Part shown: one piece after another, positions 9,327-17,155 of the stretch | Layout: each line of letters opens with the position of its first letter | Numbering within the stretch: position 1 is the stretch's first letter | Source: Lachnospiraceae bacterium | GTDB taxonomy: Bacteria; Bacillota; Clostridia; Lachnospirales; Lachnospiraceae | DNA length: 64,000 bases | Reading direction: 5' to 3' | Assembly: GCA_018384375.1 (NCBI GenBank) | Contig: JAHAYJ010000042.1 | Coordinates: 1 to 64,000 of the forward strand | Position numbers and translations under genes: made by a program | Notes under the pieces: generated by a model | Seen by the model: the letters and a program-made list of their open reading frames with translations, nothing else | What the model was told of the DNA's origin: nothing | Database searches by the model: none

Positions 9327-10340
9327 TTATATTAATTTTGTTGTTGCTTTGTGAACTAATTCGCCGGAAAAAATAGTTTTCTGCGGCATTTCTTCTCCGT
9401 TTAGTGTCCCGATACAGGTTTTGACAAGCTGGGAACAAAGTGTTTCCAGATGGTTGTCAATGGATGTGATCTCAGGATCACTACAGGTGGTAAGAAGGGA
9501 GTTATTGTAACCTATGACTGACAAGTCGTCCGGAATGGAGCGGTGATGAAGCTTTGCATACTTAACAGCTCCGGTTGCAAGCATATCGTCAGATGCAAGA
9601 ACCGCATGAAATTCCAACCCTTTTTTATGCAGCTCAGTAAGAAGCTTACATACACCATCAATATCCTCATGACTTCCGTTAAAATACTGCTGGAACTGCT
9701 TATTGATCGGAATATCCTTCATAAGATATGCAGATTGATATCCGGTTAATTTCTTAATACCACTATAGGAAGTAGAATTATACAGATATAGAATATCGTG
9801 AATGCCATGATCCAGCAGGGAAAGCGTAACCTCCTGTGTAGCCTTAAAATCATCACACATGGTACAGTAAACCCCCGGACAGTCTAAATCCGCATTCAGC
9901 AGCATGATAGGTACCTGGGAGGCAGCATCCCGAATGTATTCATTATCACCTGACTGTGCCTCAATAAAATTAGAACCTACCATGATAACGGCATCTACCC
10001 GTTGGTCGAGCAGCATAGCAAGAGATGCTTTTTTGTCCTCCAGCTGATAACCGGTACAGCCAAGAACTGTGTGATATCCACCGCCTCGCAGATTTTTTTC
10101 GATATAATAAACTGCTTTGGCAAGATACAGGTCGGAACAATCAGCGCATAAAATGCCGACCGTGTTCATGGAATTCAAACCAAGCCCCCGGGCAAAAGCA
10201 TTGGGAGTATAGCCACATTGCTCGATCACGTCTAGTACTTTTTTGCGTGTTTTGGGTTTTACATTAGCGCTTCCGTTTAGGACTCTGGAAACAGTAGCAA
10301 TGGAAACCCCCGCTTGTTTGGAAATATCATAGATAGTCAA
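9327..10340 (-). CDS. LacI-family transcriptional regulator of the pectin/galacturonate locus
   Basis: N-terminal LacI helix-turn-helix (TIYDISKQAGVSIATVSRVL) and hinge, then a periplasmic-binding-protein-like effector domain with the usual ILCADCSD, DAVIMVGSNF and VIGYNNS elements. The chosen start is TTG at 10340, preceded by AAGGAG, which puts the first residues at the normal position for this family. The in-frame ATG at 10385 would add 15 unrelated residues, has no ribosome site and would begin inside an operator-like palindrome only about 13 bases after the predicted transcription start. It is co-transcribed with uxaC and divergent from uxaB. Likely a repressor released by a uronate intermediate and probably autoregulated; the effector is not visible from sequence. 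Confidence 0.85.
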   Translation of the reverse strand: MTIYDISKQAGVSIATVSRVLNGSANVKPKTRKKVLDVIEQCGYTPNAFARGLGLNSMNTVGILCADCSDLYLAKAVYYIEKNLRGGGYHTVLGCTGYQLEDKKASLAMLLDQRVDAVIMVGSNFIEAQSGDNEYIRDAASQVPIMLLNADLDCPGVYCTMCDDFKATQEVTLSLLDHGIHDILYLYNSTSYSGIKKLTGYQSAYLMKDIPINKQFQQYFNGSHEDIDGVCKLLTELHKKGLEFHAVLASDDMLATGAVKYAKLHHRSIPDDLSVIGYNNSLLTTCSDPEITSIDNHLETLCSQLVKTCIGTLNGEEMPQKTIFSGELVHKATTKLI

Positions 10341-10375
10341 TGGAGTCTGCTCCTTTTCAAAATTTTGAAAAAAAT

Positions 10376-10391
10376 ATGTAACCATTTACAT
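10376..10391. promoter_or_regulatory. operator-like palindrome of the lacI-uxaC promoter
   Basis: ATGTAA-ccat-TTACAT, a perfect 6-bp inverted repeat with a 4-bp spacer. It lies about 7 to 22 bases downstream of the predicted lacI transcription start and between that start and the TTG codon. Half-sites are identical to those of the palindromes before uxaB and pta; all three share a central CA. Confidence 0.6.
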
Positions 10392-10404
10392 AAAAACCAA
10401 ATTT

Positions 10405-10433
10405 ATTATACAATATTAACCTTTTAATTACAA
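10405..10433 (-). promoter_or_regulatory. predicted sigma-A promoter of lacI-uxaC
   Basis: Minus strand: -35 TTGTAA (10428-10433), 17-bp spacer, -10 TATAAT (10405-10410); start expected near 10398, just before the palindrome at 10376-10391. Confidence 0.6.
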
Positions 10434-10486
10434 TACGATTTGTGAAAAATGTTTGAAAGAATATAGTATAATTAGTAAAAACAATA

Positions 10487-10515
10487 TTGACTTCTCTTAA
10501 TGCACGTTGTAAAAT
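10487..10515 (+). promoter_or_regulatory. predicted sigma-A promoter of uxaB operon
   Basis: -35 TTGACT (10487-10492), 17-bp spacer, -10 TAAAAT (10510-10515). The start expected near 10522 falls at the left edge of the palindrome at 10521-10536, an arrangement suited to repression. Confidence 0.65.
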
Positions 10516-10520
10516 CAAAA

Positions 10521-10536
10521 ATGTAAGCACTTACAT
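10521..10536. promoter_or_regulatory. operator-like palindrome of the uxaB promoter
   Basis: ATGTAA-gcac-TTACAT overlaps the predicted transcription start of uxaB. All 16 bases are identical to the site before pta at 19659-19674. It resembles a CcpA cre box but has CA instead of CG at the centre. Confidence 0.65.
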
Positions 10537-10591
10537 AAATACATAAAAAACCAAATTTGAATTAAATTATGAAAGAACAGGAGAAACAGCT

Positions 10592-12058
10592 ATGGAATTA
10601 TTATCAAGGAGTAAAACCGGCAAAAAGGAAAGACCGATCAAGGTCCTTCAGTTTGGAGAGGGAAATTTCCTGAGAGGATTTGTTGACTATATGATTGATA
10701 TTGCCAATGAGAAGGGAGAATTTGACGGAGACATTGTTCTGGTTAAGCCCATTGAATTTGGTACGCTTGATCGTTTCCGCGCCCAGGAATGCCAGTATAC
10801 GGTTTCCTTAAGGGGGATTGTAGATGGAAAGCCTGCTGTTCTGAACCGAATTGTTACAAGTGTCGCAGATGTTGTAGCAGCTCATGAAGAATATGAGAAA
10901 TACAGCAGCTATGCAAAGCTTGATACCTTGAGATATATTGTTTCCAACACAACAGAAGCAGGAATTGTTTACGATGAGAGTGATAAATTGGAAATGAATC
11001 CGCCCAAGAGCTTTCCGGCGAAACTGGCGAAATTCCTTTATGAAAGATATCAGTATTTTAACGGAGCAATGGACAAGGGGCTGGTAATGCTTCCTGTTGA
11101 ACTGATTGATGATAACGGCATTCACCTGAAAGAATGTGTTCTGAAACAGGCCGATAACTGGAATCTTGAGGATAGCTTTAAGAAATGGGTGAATGAAGCC
11201 TGTATATTCACATCTACCCTGGTCGACAGAATCATTACCGGTTATCCCAGAGAAGAAGATAAGAAGCTTTGGGAAGAATGGGGCTATCGGGATGAACTGA
11301 TCGTGACCGGTGAACCATTTGCACTCTGGGTAATTGAAAGCGAAAAGGACATCAGAGGAGAGTTCCCGCTTGATAAGGCAGGTCTTCCTGTTATATTTAC
11401 AGACAATCAGAAGCCTTACAAGCAAAGAAAGGTTCGTATTTTGAATGGTGCACATACATCGTTTGTGCTTGCTTCCTATCTGGCCGGAAACGATACAGTG
11501 CTGGAATCCATGAAGGATGAACTGATATACAAATTCATGCGCAGTACAATTTTTGATGAAGTAATTCCTACATTGTCATTGCCTGAAAAAGACCTGGTTG
11601 ATTTCGCAGAAGCTGTCACAACCAGATTCAACAATCCTTATGTGAAGCATGCGTTACTTTCAATTTCCCTAAATTCTGTCTCTAAATGGAGAGCAAGGTG
11701 TATGCCGAGCTTCCTCGGGTATATTGACAAGACGGGTACACTGCCGAAGCACTTAACCTTTTCTCTGGCAGCACTAATGGCATTCTATCAGGGTACAGAG
11801 ATCCGTGACAAGGCACTTATCGGACATAGAAACGGAGAAGAATATAATATTATGGATGATGATGCTGTGCTGAAATATTTTGCAGCAAACAGCACAAAGC
11901 CATCGAAAGAATTTGCACATGGTTTCCTTAGCAACACAGCTTTCTTCGGTCAGAATCTGACACAAATTGAGGGGCTTGAGGATACGGTTGCAGCATACCT
12001 GGATGAAATTGCAAATAAAGGTATGAGAAAGACCATGGAGGATAATTTTAGATCATGA
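10592..12058 (+). CDS. uxaB: tagaturonate reductase (altronate oxidoreductase) UxaB
   Basis: NADH-dependent reduction of D-tagaturonate to D-altronate, second step after UxaC. 488 residues of the long-chain mannitol dehydrogenase family. The N-terminal nucleotide-binding segment starts VLQFGEGNFLRGFVDYMID, characteristic of UxaB/UxaD-type enzymes, and the C-terminal domain contains the RKVRILNGAHT motif with conserved Lys/Asn/His of this family. First gene of the rightward operon, with its own promoter and palindrome and an AGGAGAAA site. Its TGA overlaps the uxaA start (ATGA), indicating translational coupling. Confidence 0.95.
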   Translation: MELLSRSKTGKKERPIKVLQFGEGNFLRGFVDYMIDIANEKGEFDGDIVLVKPIEFGTLDRFRAQECQYTVSLRGIVDGKPAVLNRIVTSVADVVAAHEEYEKYSSYAKLDTLRYIVSNTTEAGIVYDESDKLEMNPPKSFPAKLAKFLYERYQYFNGAMDKGLVMLPVELIDDNGIHLKECVLKQADNWNLEDSFKKWVNEACIFTSTLVDRIITGYPREEDKKLWEEWGYRDELIVTGEPFALWVIESEKDIRGEFPLDKAGLPVIFTDNQKPYKQRKVRILNGAHTSFVLASYLAGNDTVLESMKDELIYKFMRSTIFDEVIPTLSLPEKDLVDFAEAVTTRFNNPYVKHALLSISLNSVSKWRARCMPSFLGYIDKTGTLPKHLTFSLAALMAFYQGTEIRDKALIGHRNGEEYNIMDDDAVLKYFAANSTKPSKEFAHGFLSNTAFFGQNLTQIEGLEDTVAAYLDEIANKGMRKTMEDNFRS

Positions 12059-13533
12059 CAATTTTGAAAATACATGAAAATGATAACGTGGCTGTTGCAA
12101 TCGATACAATCCCGGCGGGAGAACAGGTAGAGGCTGGAGGCGAAAAGCTGACTGCACTTCAGGAGATTCCTGCAGGCCATAAGATTGCACTTTGCAACAT
12201 CGGTGAGGGAGAATCGGTCATTAAGTATGGTTGCCCGATCGGAAATGCAAAGGAAGACATTAAAAAGGGCGACTGGGTTCACACCCATAATGTAAAAACA
12301 GGACTTGGTGACCTGCTGAATTATACCTATCAGCCTGTTAATGCAAAAATGCCGACGGGAAAGGAAGTTTTTTTTCAAGGCTTTGAGCGACCAGACGGTA
12401 AAGTTGGTGTGAGAAATGAAATCTGGGTGATACCTACGGTTGGCTGTGTAAATAATGTGGCTAATGCGATTTCAAGAGCCGCAAACGCTTATGTGAAAGG
12501 AAGTGTGGAGGAAGTAATTTCCTTTCCGCATCCTTATGGCTGTTCCCAGATGGGAGATGATCAGGAGCATACAAGAATGATCCTTGCTGATTTGATCAAT
12601 CACCCCAATGCAGGAGGCGTATTGGTTCTTGGGCTTGGTTGTGAAAACAGCAATATTGATGTATTGAAGTCCTATATTGGCAGTTATGATGAAAACAGAG
12701 TGAAATTTTTGGTTTGTCAAGAATCAGAAGATGAGATTGCAGATGGCGTCGAACTAGTTAAAGAACTGATTGCGTATGCAGCACCCATGAAGAGGGTTCC
12801 CGTCAGTGCATCAAAGCTGATCATTGGCCTAAAATGTGGCGGAAGTGATGGCTTTTCAGGTATTACTGCTAATCCCCTGGTTGGTAAATTTTCAGATCTT
12901 TTAATCGGAGCTGGCGGTACTACTATTTTGACAGAAGTGCCGGAAATGTTTGGCGCAGAGACACTTTTAATGAACCGGTGCGAAAATGAAGCACTTTTTG
13001 ATAAGACAGTAACACTGATCAATGATTTCAAAAACTATTTTAAAAGTCATAATCAGACGATTTATGAAAATCCGTCTCCCGGAAACAAGAAAGGAGGAAT
13101 CTCCACACTTGAGGATAAATCACTTGGCTGTACTCAGAAATCCGGCAGTGCTCCGGTAAGAGGTGTGCTTCATTACGGAGAGAGGGTGAGCACGTCGGGA
13201 CTGAATCTTTTATGTGCACCGGGAAACGATCTTGTGGCAGCTACTGCACTGGCAGCAAGCGGTGCACATATTGTTTTGTTTACCACCGGTAGGGGAACCC
13301 CTTTTGCTTCGCCGGTACCAACTATGAAAATTTCCAGCAATTCCAAACTGGCAGATCACAAGTCTAACTGGATCGATTTTAATGCCGGAGTGTTGGTGGA
13401 AGGGAAAGCTATGGACGAGACAGCCCGGAAGCTGTTTGATTTTGTGATGGAAATTGCTTCCGGCAGAAAGGTCTGCAGTGAAGAGGCAGGCTTCCACGAC
13501 ATGGCGATTTTTAAACAGGGTGTAACCCTATAA
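12055..13533 (+). CDS. uxaA: altronate dehydratase UxaA
   Basis: Dehydrates D-altronate to 2-keto-3-deoxygluconate, third step of galacturonate catabolism, using a metal centre. 492 residues, full length: a short N-terminal SAF-like domain (VHTHNVKTGLGD near residue 80) followed by the catalytic region (FERPDGKVGVRNEIWV, PHPYGCSQMGDDQEHT, GLGCENSNID, GLKCGGSDGFSG, FTTGRGTPFASPVPTMKI). Start ATG overlaps the uxaB stop by 4 bp. The genes for the following steps, KDG kinase and KDPG aldolase, are not in the window. Confidence 0.95.
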   Translation: MTILKIHENDNVAVAIDTIPAGEQVEAGGEKLTALQEIPAGHKIALCNIGEGESVIKYGCPIGNAKEDIKKGDWVHTHNVKTGLGDLLNYTYQPVNAKMPTGKEVFFQGFERPDGKVGVRNEIWVIPTVGCVNNVANAISRAANAYVKGSVEEVISFPHPYGCSQMGDDQEHTRMILADLINHPNAGGVLVLGLGCENSNIDVLKSYIGSYDENRVKFLVCQESEDEIADGVELVKELIAYAAPMKRVPVSASKLIIGLKCGGSDGFSGITANPLVGKFSDLLIGAGGTTILTEVPEMFGAETLLMNRCENEALFDKTVTLINDFKNYFKSHNQTIYENPSPGNKKGGISTLEDKSLGCTQKSGSAPVRGVLHYGERVSTSGLNLLCAPGNDLVAATALAASGAHIVLFTTGRGTPFASPVPTMKISSNSKLADHKSNWIDFNAGVLVEGKAMDETARKLFDFVMEIASGRKVCSEEAGFHDMAIFKQGVTL

Positions 13534-13559
13534 AAACCGGAAAGGATCGATCAATACGC

Positions 13560-14663
13560 ATGAAAGTAGAAAACTATATCAGAGAATATTTGACCGGATA
13601 TCAGAATTATAAGGACTACTGGAATTACGAAGATGGTTGTGTCCTGATCGGGGCAAGGCTGCTCTATGAAGCTACCGGTGAGAAAGCTTACTTTGCGTTC
13701 ATCGATACATACCTAAAACACTTTGTCATGGATGATGGAACAATTGCGCATTATCAGACCGGTAAATTCAATATTGACAGTATCAATTCGGGCAAAATCC
13801 TCTTTTTCATGTACGAAAAAACCGGTGAGGAAAAATATCGTAAGGCAATCGAAGTCGTTATGGATCAGCTCAGGAACCAGCCAAGATGCAAATGTGGAAG
13901 CTTTTTTCATAAGCAGTTGTATCCGGATCAGATCTGGCTTGACGGCCTTTACATGGCACAACCTTTTTATATGGAATATGAAACGAAGTATGATAAAAAG
14001 AAGCAATATAACGATATTATTAAACAGTTTGAAAATGTGCAAAAATATCTGTATGATAAAGAAAAGGGACTTTGCTATCATGCTTGTGACGAGGCGAAGG
14101 TGCAGTTTTGGGCCAATAAGGAGACCGGCTGTTCTCCCAATTTCTGGTTGCGCAGCATGGGCTGGTATTTAATGGCACTCGTTGATACGATGGATGCCAT
14201 GAGCATAGAAATCTATGAACAATACAGAAAGCTTCAGGATATCTTTAAGCAGGTGTTGAAAGGAATCCTTCGTTATCAGGATGAAAAGACCGGATTGTTT
14301 TATCAGGTGATTGACAGGAATGATGTGGAAGAAAATTACCTTGAAACATCAGGCAGTGCTATGGTAGGATATGCAATTATGAAAGCCTGTCGAATGGGAA
14401 TTCTGCTGAAAGAAAAGTATGAGCCGATCGGAACAGGTATCTTTGAGAGTCTGGTAGAAAACAAGCTCCAGGAAAAAAGCGGCTCCTATCATCTGACGGA
14501 TATCTGCGAAATGGCAGGGCTTGGACCGGAAAACCGGCGGGAAAGGGACGGAAGTGTTGCTTATTATCTTTCTGAGAGAATCGTAGATGATGACCCGAAG
14601 GGTGTGGGCCCTTTTATGATGGCATATGCACAGTATTTACAGCTAAAAAAGGAAATGCGATAA
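13560..14663 (+). CDS. GH105 unsaturated rhamnogalacturonyl/galacturonyl hydrolase
   Basis: YteR/YesR-type hydrolase that removes the 4,5-unsaturated uronic acid from the non-reducing end of pectin oligosaccharides made by lyases. 367 residues forming the expected (alpha/alpha)6 barrel pattern. Visible hallmarks are WNYEDGCVLIGARLLYE near the N terminus, DQIWLDGLYMAQPF with Asp128 in the place of the family's catalytic acid, and FWLRSMGWYLMALVD. No signal peptide, so it acts in the cytoplasm on imported oligomers. 26 bp after uxaA. Whether it prefers unsaturated galacturonyl or rhamnogalacturonyl ends cannot be told here. Confidence 0.9.
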   Translation: MKVENYIREYLTGYQNYKDYWNYEDGCVLIGARLLYEATGEKAYFAFIDTYLKHFVMDDGTIAHYQTGKFNIDSINSGKILFFMYEKTGEEKYRKAIEVVMDQLRNQPRCKCGSFFHKQLYPDQIWLDGLYMAQPFYMEYETKYDKKKQYNDIIKQFENVQKYLYDKEKGLCYHACDEAKVQFWANKETGCSPNFWLRSMGWYLMALVDTMDAMSIEIYEQYRKLQDIFKQVLKGILRYQDEKTGLFYQVIDRNDVEENYLETSGSAMVGYAIMKACRMGILLKEKYEPIGTGIFESLVENKLQEKSGSYHLTDICEMAGLGPENRRERDGSVAYYLSERIVDDDPKGVGPFMMAYAQYLQLKKEMR

Positions 14664-14671
14664 AATAAGTT

Positions 14672-14698
14672 TAGAGGGTTCATGCCCTCTATACTTTT
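14672..14698 (+). terminator. hairpin between GH105 and GH28 genes
   Basis: TAGAGGG-ttcatg-CCCTCTA followed by a short T-rich stretch (TACTTTT). A weak terminator or processing hairpin inside the operon. Confidence 0.4.
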
Positions 14699-14714
14699 AT
14701 GAGAGGATAATGGT

Positions 14715-16268
14715 ATGGAACTCAAACTTGTCATGAAGTCGGCGAGAAGCGCAGTGATTGAAATTGCTGATGGAGGAATTTATTCCACAAAGGAGAAGTA
14801 TCAGATCTTTGTGAATCATGTTTTTGTGAAGGAGACGGAAACAGTCATCACTTCGCTGTATGATTTAAAGCCTGAAACTTCATATGAGGTAGTGATTAAG
14901 GGAAGTAGTGAAGAAGAAAAGCTATCCTTTACCACAGATTATGAATTTGTCACTTTAAATGTAAAGGAGTTCGGTGCAAAGGGAGACGGTATACAGGATG
15001 ATACAAAGTTTATTCAGGCTGCCATTCTTTCCTGCCCGGAAGAAAGCAGAGTGCTGATCCCGAAAGGAACCTATCTGATTACAAGTCTTTTCCTAAAAAG
15101 CAATATAAGGATTGAGATTGCAAAGGATGCGGTTCTGCTTGCAAGTACGCAGCGCCATGCCTATCCTCAATTTCCTGCTCTGATCGAAAGTTATGATGAA
15201 AAAGAGGAATATAATCTCGGAACATGGGAAGGAAATCCGCTCCCTATGTTTGCAGGAATCATAACCGGAGTTCATGTTCAAAATGTATTGATTTACGGAG
15301 AAGGGTTAATCAACGGGAATGCTTCTAAGGAAAACTGGTGGAAGGAACCTAAGGTAATGAAGGGGGCTTTCAGGCCCCGTATGTTTTTTATCAATCATTG
15401 TGAAAGGATTACACTTCAGGGAATCCGGTTTTGTAACAGTCCTTCCTGGACGCTGCACCCTTACTTCAGTAATAAACTGAAATTCTATAACCTTACCATA
15501 GAAAACCCCAGCGATTCACCAAATACGGACGGATTGGATCCGGAGTCCTGCAAAGAAGTTGAGATTGCCGGAATTCGTTTTTCCTTAGGAGATGATTGTA
15601 TCGCTGTAAAGTCAGGGAAAATTTATATGGGAAAGAAGTATAAGACACCTTCTGAGAATATTCATATCAGGCAGTGCCTGATGGAAAATGGGCATGGCGC
15701 TGTAACAATCGGAAGTGAGATGGCGGGTGGAGTTAAAAATCTTGTGGTAGAGGATTGCCTTTTCTCCCATACGGATAGAGGCCTTCGCATAAAGACTAGA
15801 AGGGGAAGAGGTGAGGATGCTGTGCTTGATCAGATCATATTCAGGAAAATCAAGATGGATCATGTGATGACTCCGTTTGTGGTCAACAGCTTTTACTTCT
15901 GCGATCCGGACGGAAAGACAGAGTATGTGCAAAGTCGTCAATGGTTGCCTGTGGATGAAAGGACACCTAATATCAAACGCCTTGCCTTTGAAGATATTGA
16001 TGCAGAAAATTGTCATGTTGCAGCCGCTTTTTTTGACGGTCTACCCGAGCAGAAAATTGAGGAAATTGTAATGCGGAATATTTCTGTTTCCTATGCTGAA
16101 AAACCAAAATGTGACGTGCCGGCAATGTCCTCCGGGGTAGAGGCATGCAGTCTGAAAGGAATTTATGCAAGTAATGTAAAACACTTAATTTTGGAAAATG
16201 TCTCTATTGTGGGTCAAAAAGGCGATGCCATAACAGTAAACGAAGTGGATGAACTGACAGAAGGATAA
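14715..16268 (+). CDS. GH28 polygalacturonase/exo-galacturonidase, cytoplasmic
   Basis: Hydrolyses alpha-1,4-linked galacturonate in pectin oligomers. 517 residues: an N-terminal ~75-residue beta-rich module, probably fibronectin-III-like (ITSLYDLKPETSYEVVI), then a right-handed beta-helix beginning NVKEFGAKGDGIQDDT. All four GH28 signatures are present: NTDG (270-273), GDDC with Asp293/Asp294, GHG with His327, and RIK (358-360). There is no signal peptide, pointing to intracellular action and to exo activity on short oligomers, though mode of attack is inference. Follows GH105 by about 50 bp with an intervening hairpin. Confidence 0.93.
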   Translation: MELKLVMKSARSAVIEIADGGIYSTKEKYQIFVNHVFVKETETVITSLYDLKPETSYEVVIKGSSEEEKLSFTTDYEFVTLNVKEFGAKGDGIQDDTKFIQAAILSCPEESRVLIPKGTYLITSLFLKSNIRIEIAKDAVLLASTQRHAYPQFPALIESYDEKEEYNLGTWEGNPLPMFAGIITGVHVQNVLIYGEGLINGNASKENWWKEPKVMKGAFRPRMFFINHCERITLQGIRFCNSPSWTLHPYFSNKLKFYNLTIENPSDSPNTDGLDPESCKEVEIAGIRFSLGDDCIAVKSGKIYMGKKYKTPSENIHIRQCLMENGHGAVTIGSEMAGGVKNLVVEDCLFSHTDRGLRIKTRRGRGEDAVLDQIIFRKIKMDHVMTPFVVNSFYFCDPDGKTEYVQSRQWLPVDERTPNIKRLAFEDIDAENCHVAAAFFDGLPEQKIEEIVMRNISVSYAEKPKCDVPAMSSGVEACSLKGIYASNVKHLILENVSIVGQKGDAITVNEVDELTEG

Positions 16269-16309
16269 CAAATCAGATTTCGTCGCGCTGCGGAAGAATA
16301 GGAGGAATT

Positions 16310-17155
16310 ATGCAGATTGGATTGCGGTTACACGATGCTGCAAAGCTGCCCATCGAAGAACGACTTCAGGAAGTAAGAAAGCAGGGGTTTACCTGTGTGC
16401 ATCTGGCACTTTCCAAGGTGATGCCGCCGGAGCTGGCAAGTGCAGAAGCATTAACGCCTGGATATGCAATGTATTTAAAAAATCTATTTGAAAAAAATGA
16501 GCTTGCGATTGCTGTGCTTGGATGCTACCTAAATCTTGCCACACCGGACGAGGGAAAGCTGCAGGAATTTGTCGAGAAATATAGAACACATATTCGCTTT
16601 GCTTCGCAGCTTGGCTGCGGTGTGGTGGGAACGGAAACAGGGGCGCCTAACACAGAGTACAAATTTGAGCCTGCCTGTCATAGTGAGGAGGCACTGGAAC
16701 TGTTTATAGAAAGACTTCGGCCTATTGTAAAATATGCGGAGAAAATGGGTGTGATTTTTGCCATAGAACCGGTATGGAAGCATATTGTATGTAATCCCAA
16801 ACGTGCAAGAATGGTATTAGATGCTATTGATTCTCCTAATCTTCAGATCATTCTGGACCCGGTAAATCTTCTTGACATTAGTAATTACGAGAATCAGATT
16901 GAAATAGTAGATGGGGCAATCGAACTTCTCGGAAAAGATGTATCGGTGGTTCATCTGAAGGATTTTGTGGTAGAGGATGGAGGGCTGAAATCGGTAGCAG
17001 CCGGAACCGGTCAGATGAATTATGAAAGCATATTAAAATTTATCAAGAAGAGAAAACCCTTTATCCACACAACATTGGAAAATACAGTGCCTGCAAATGC
17101 AGTGCAGGCAAAGAATTATATCTTGGAAAGATATCAACAGATATCTGTTTCTTAA
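16310..17155 (+). CDS. TIM-barrel sugar isomerase/epimerase (AP endonuclease family 2)
   Basis: 281-residue protein of the xylose-isomerase-like TIM-barrel fold used by sugar-phosphate isomerases/epimerases. Metal-ligand-like acidic and His residues occur at the expected strand ends (GTETGAPN, FAIEPVWKHI, LDPVNL, VVHLKDF, TLEN). A clean GGAGGAATT site precedes ATG 16310. It ends the rightward pectin operon, so it probably interconverts a sugar or uronate made by the upstream enzymes. The exact substrate cannot be assigned; no KduI or KduD is present, so it might fill such a step. Its TAA overlaps the stop codon of the convergent pectinesterase. Confidence 0.75.
   Translation: MQIGLRLHDAAKLPIEERLQEVRKQGFTCVHLALSKVMPPELASAEALTPGYAMYLKNLFEKNELAIAVLGCYLNLATPDEGKLQEFVEKYRTHIRFASQLGCGVVGTETGAPNTEYKFEPACHSEEALELFIERLRPIVKYAEKMGVIFAIEPVWKHIVCNPKRARMVLDAIDSPNLQIILDPVNLLDISNYENQIEIVDGAIELLGKDVSVVHLKDFVVEDGGLKSVAAGTGQMNYESILKFIKKRKPFIHTTLENTVPANAVQAKNYILERYQQISVS

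Noticed and set aside
13713-14172. Several long open frames overlapping the GH105 gene on both strands
   Set aside because: No ribosome sites or family motifs; they are shadows of the real gene.
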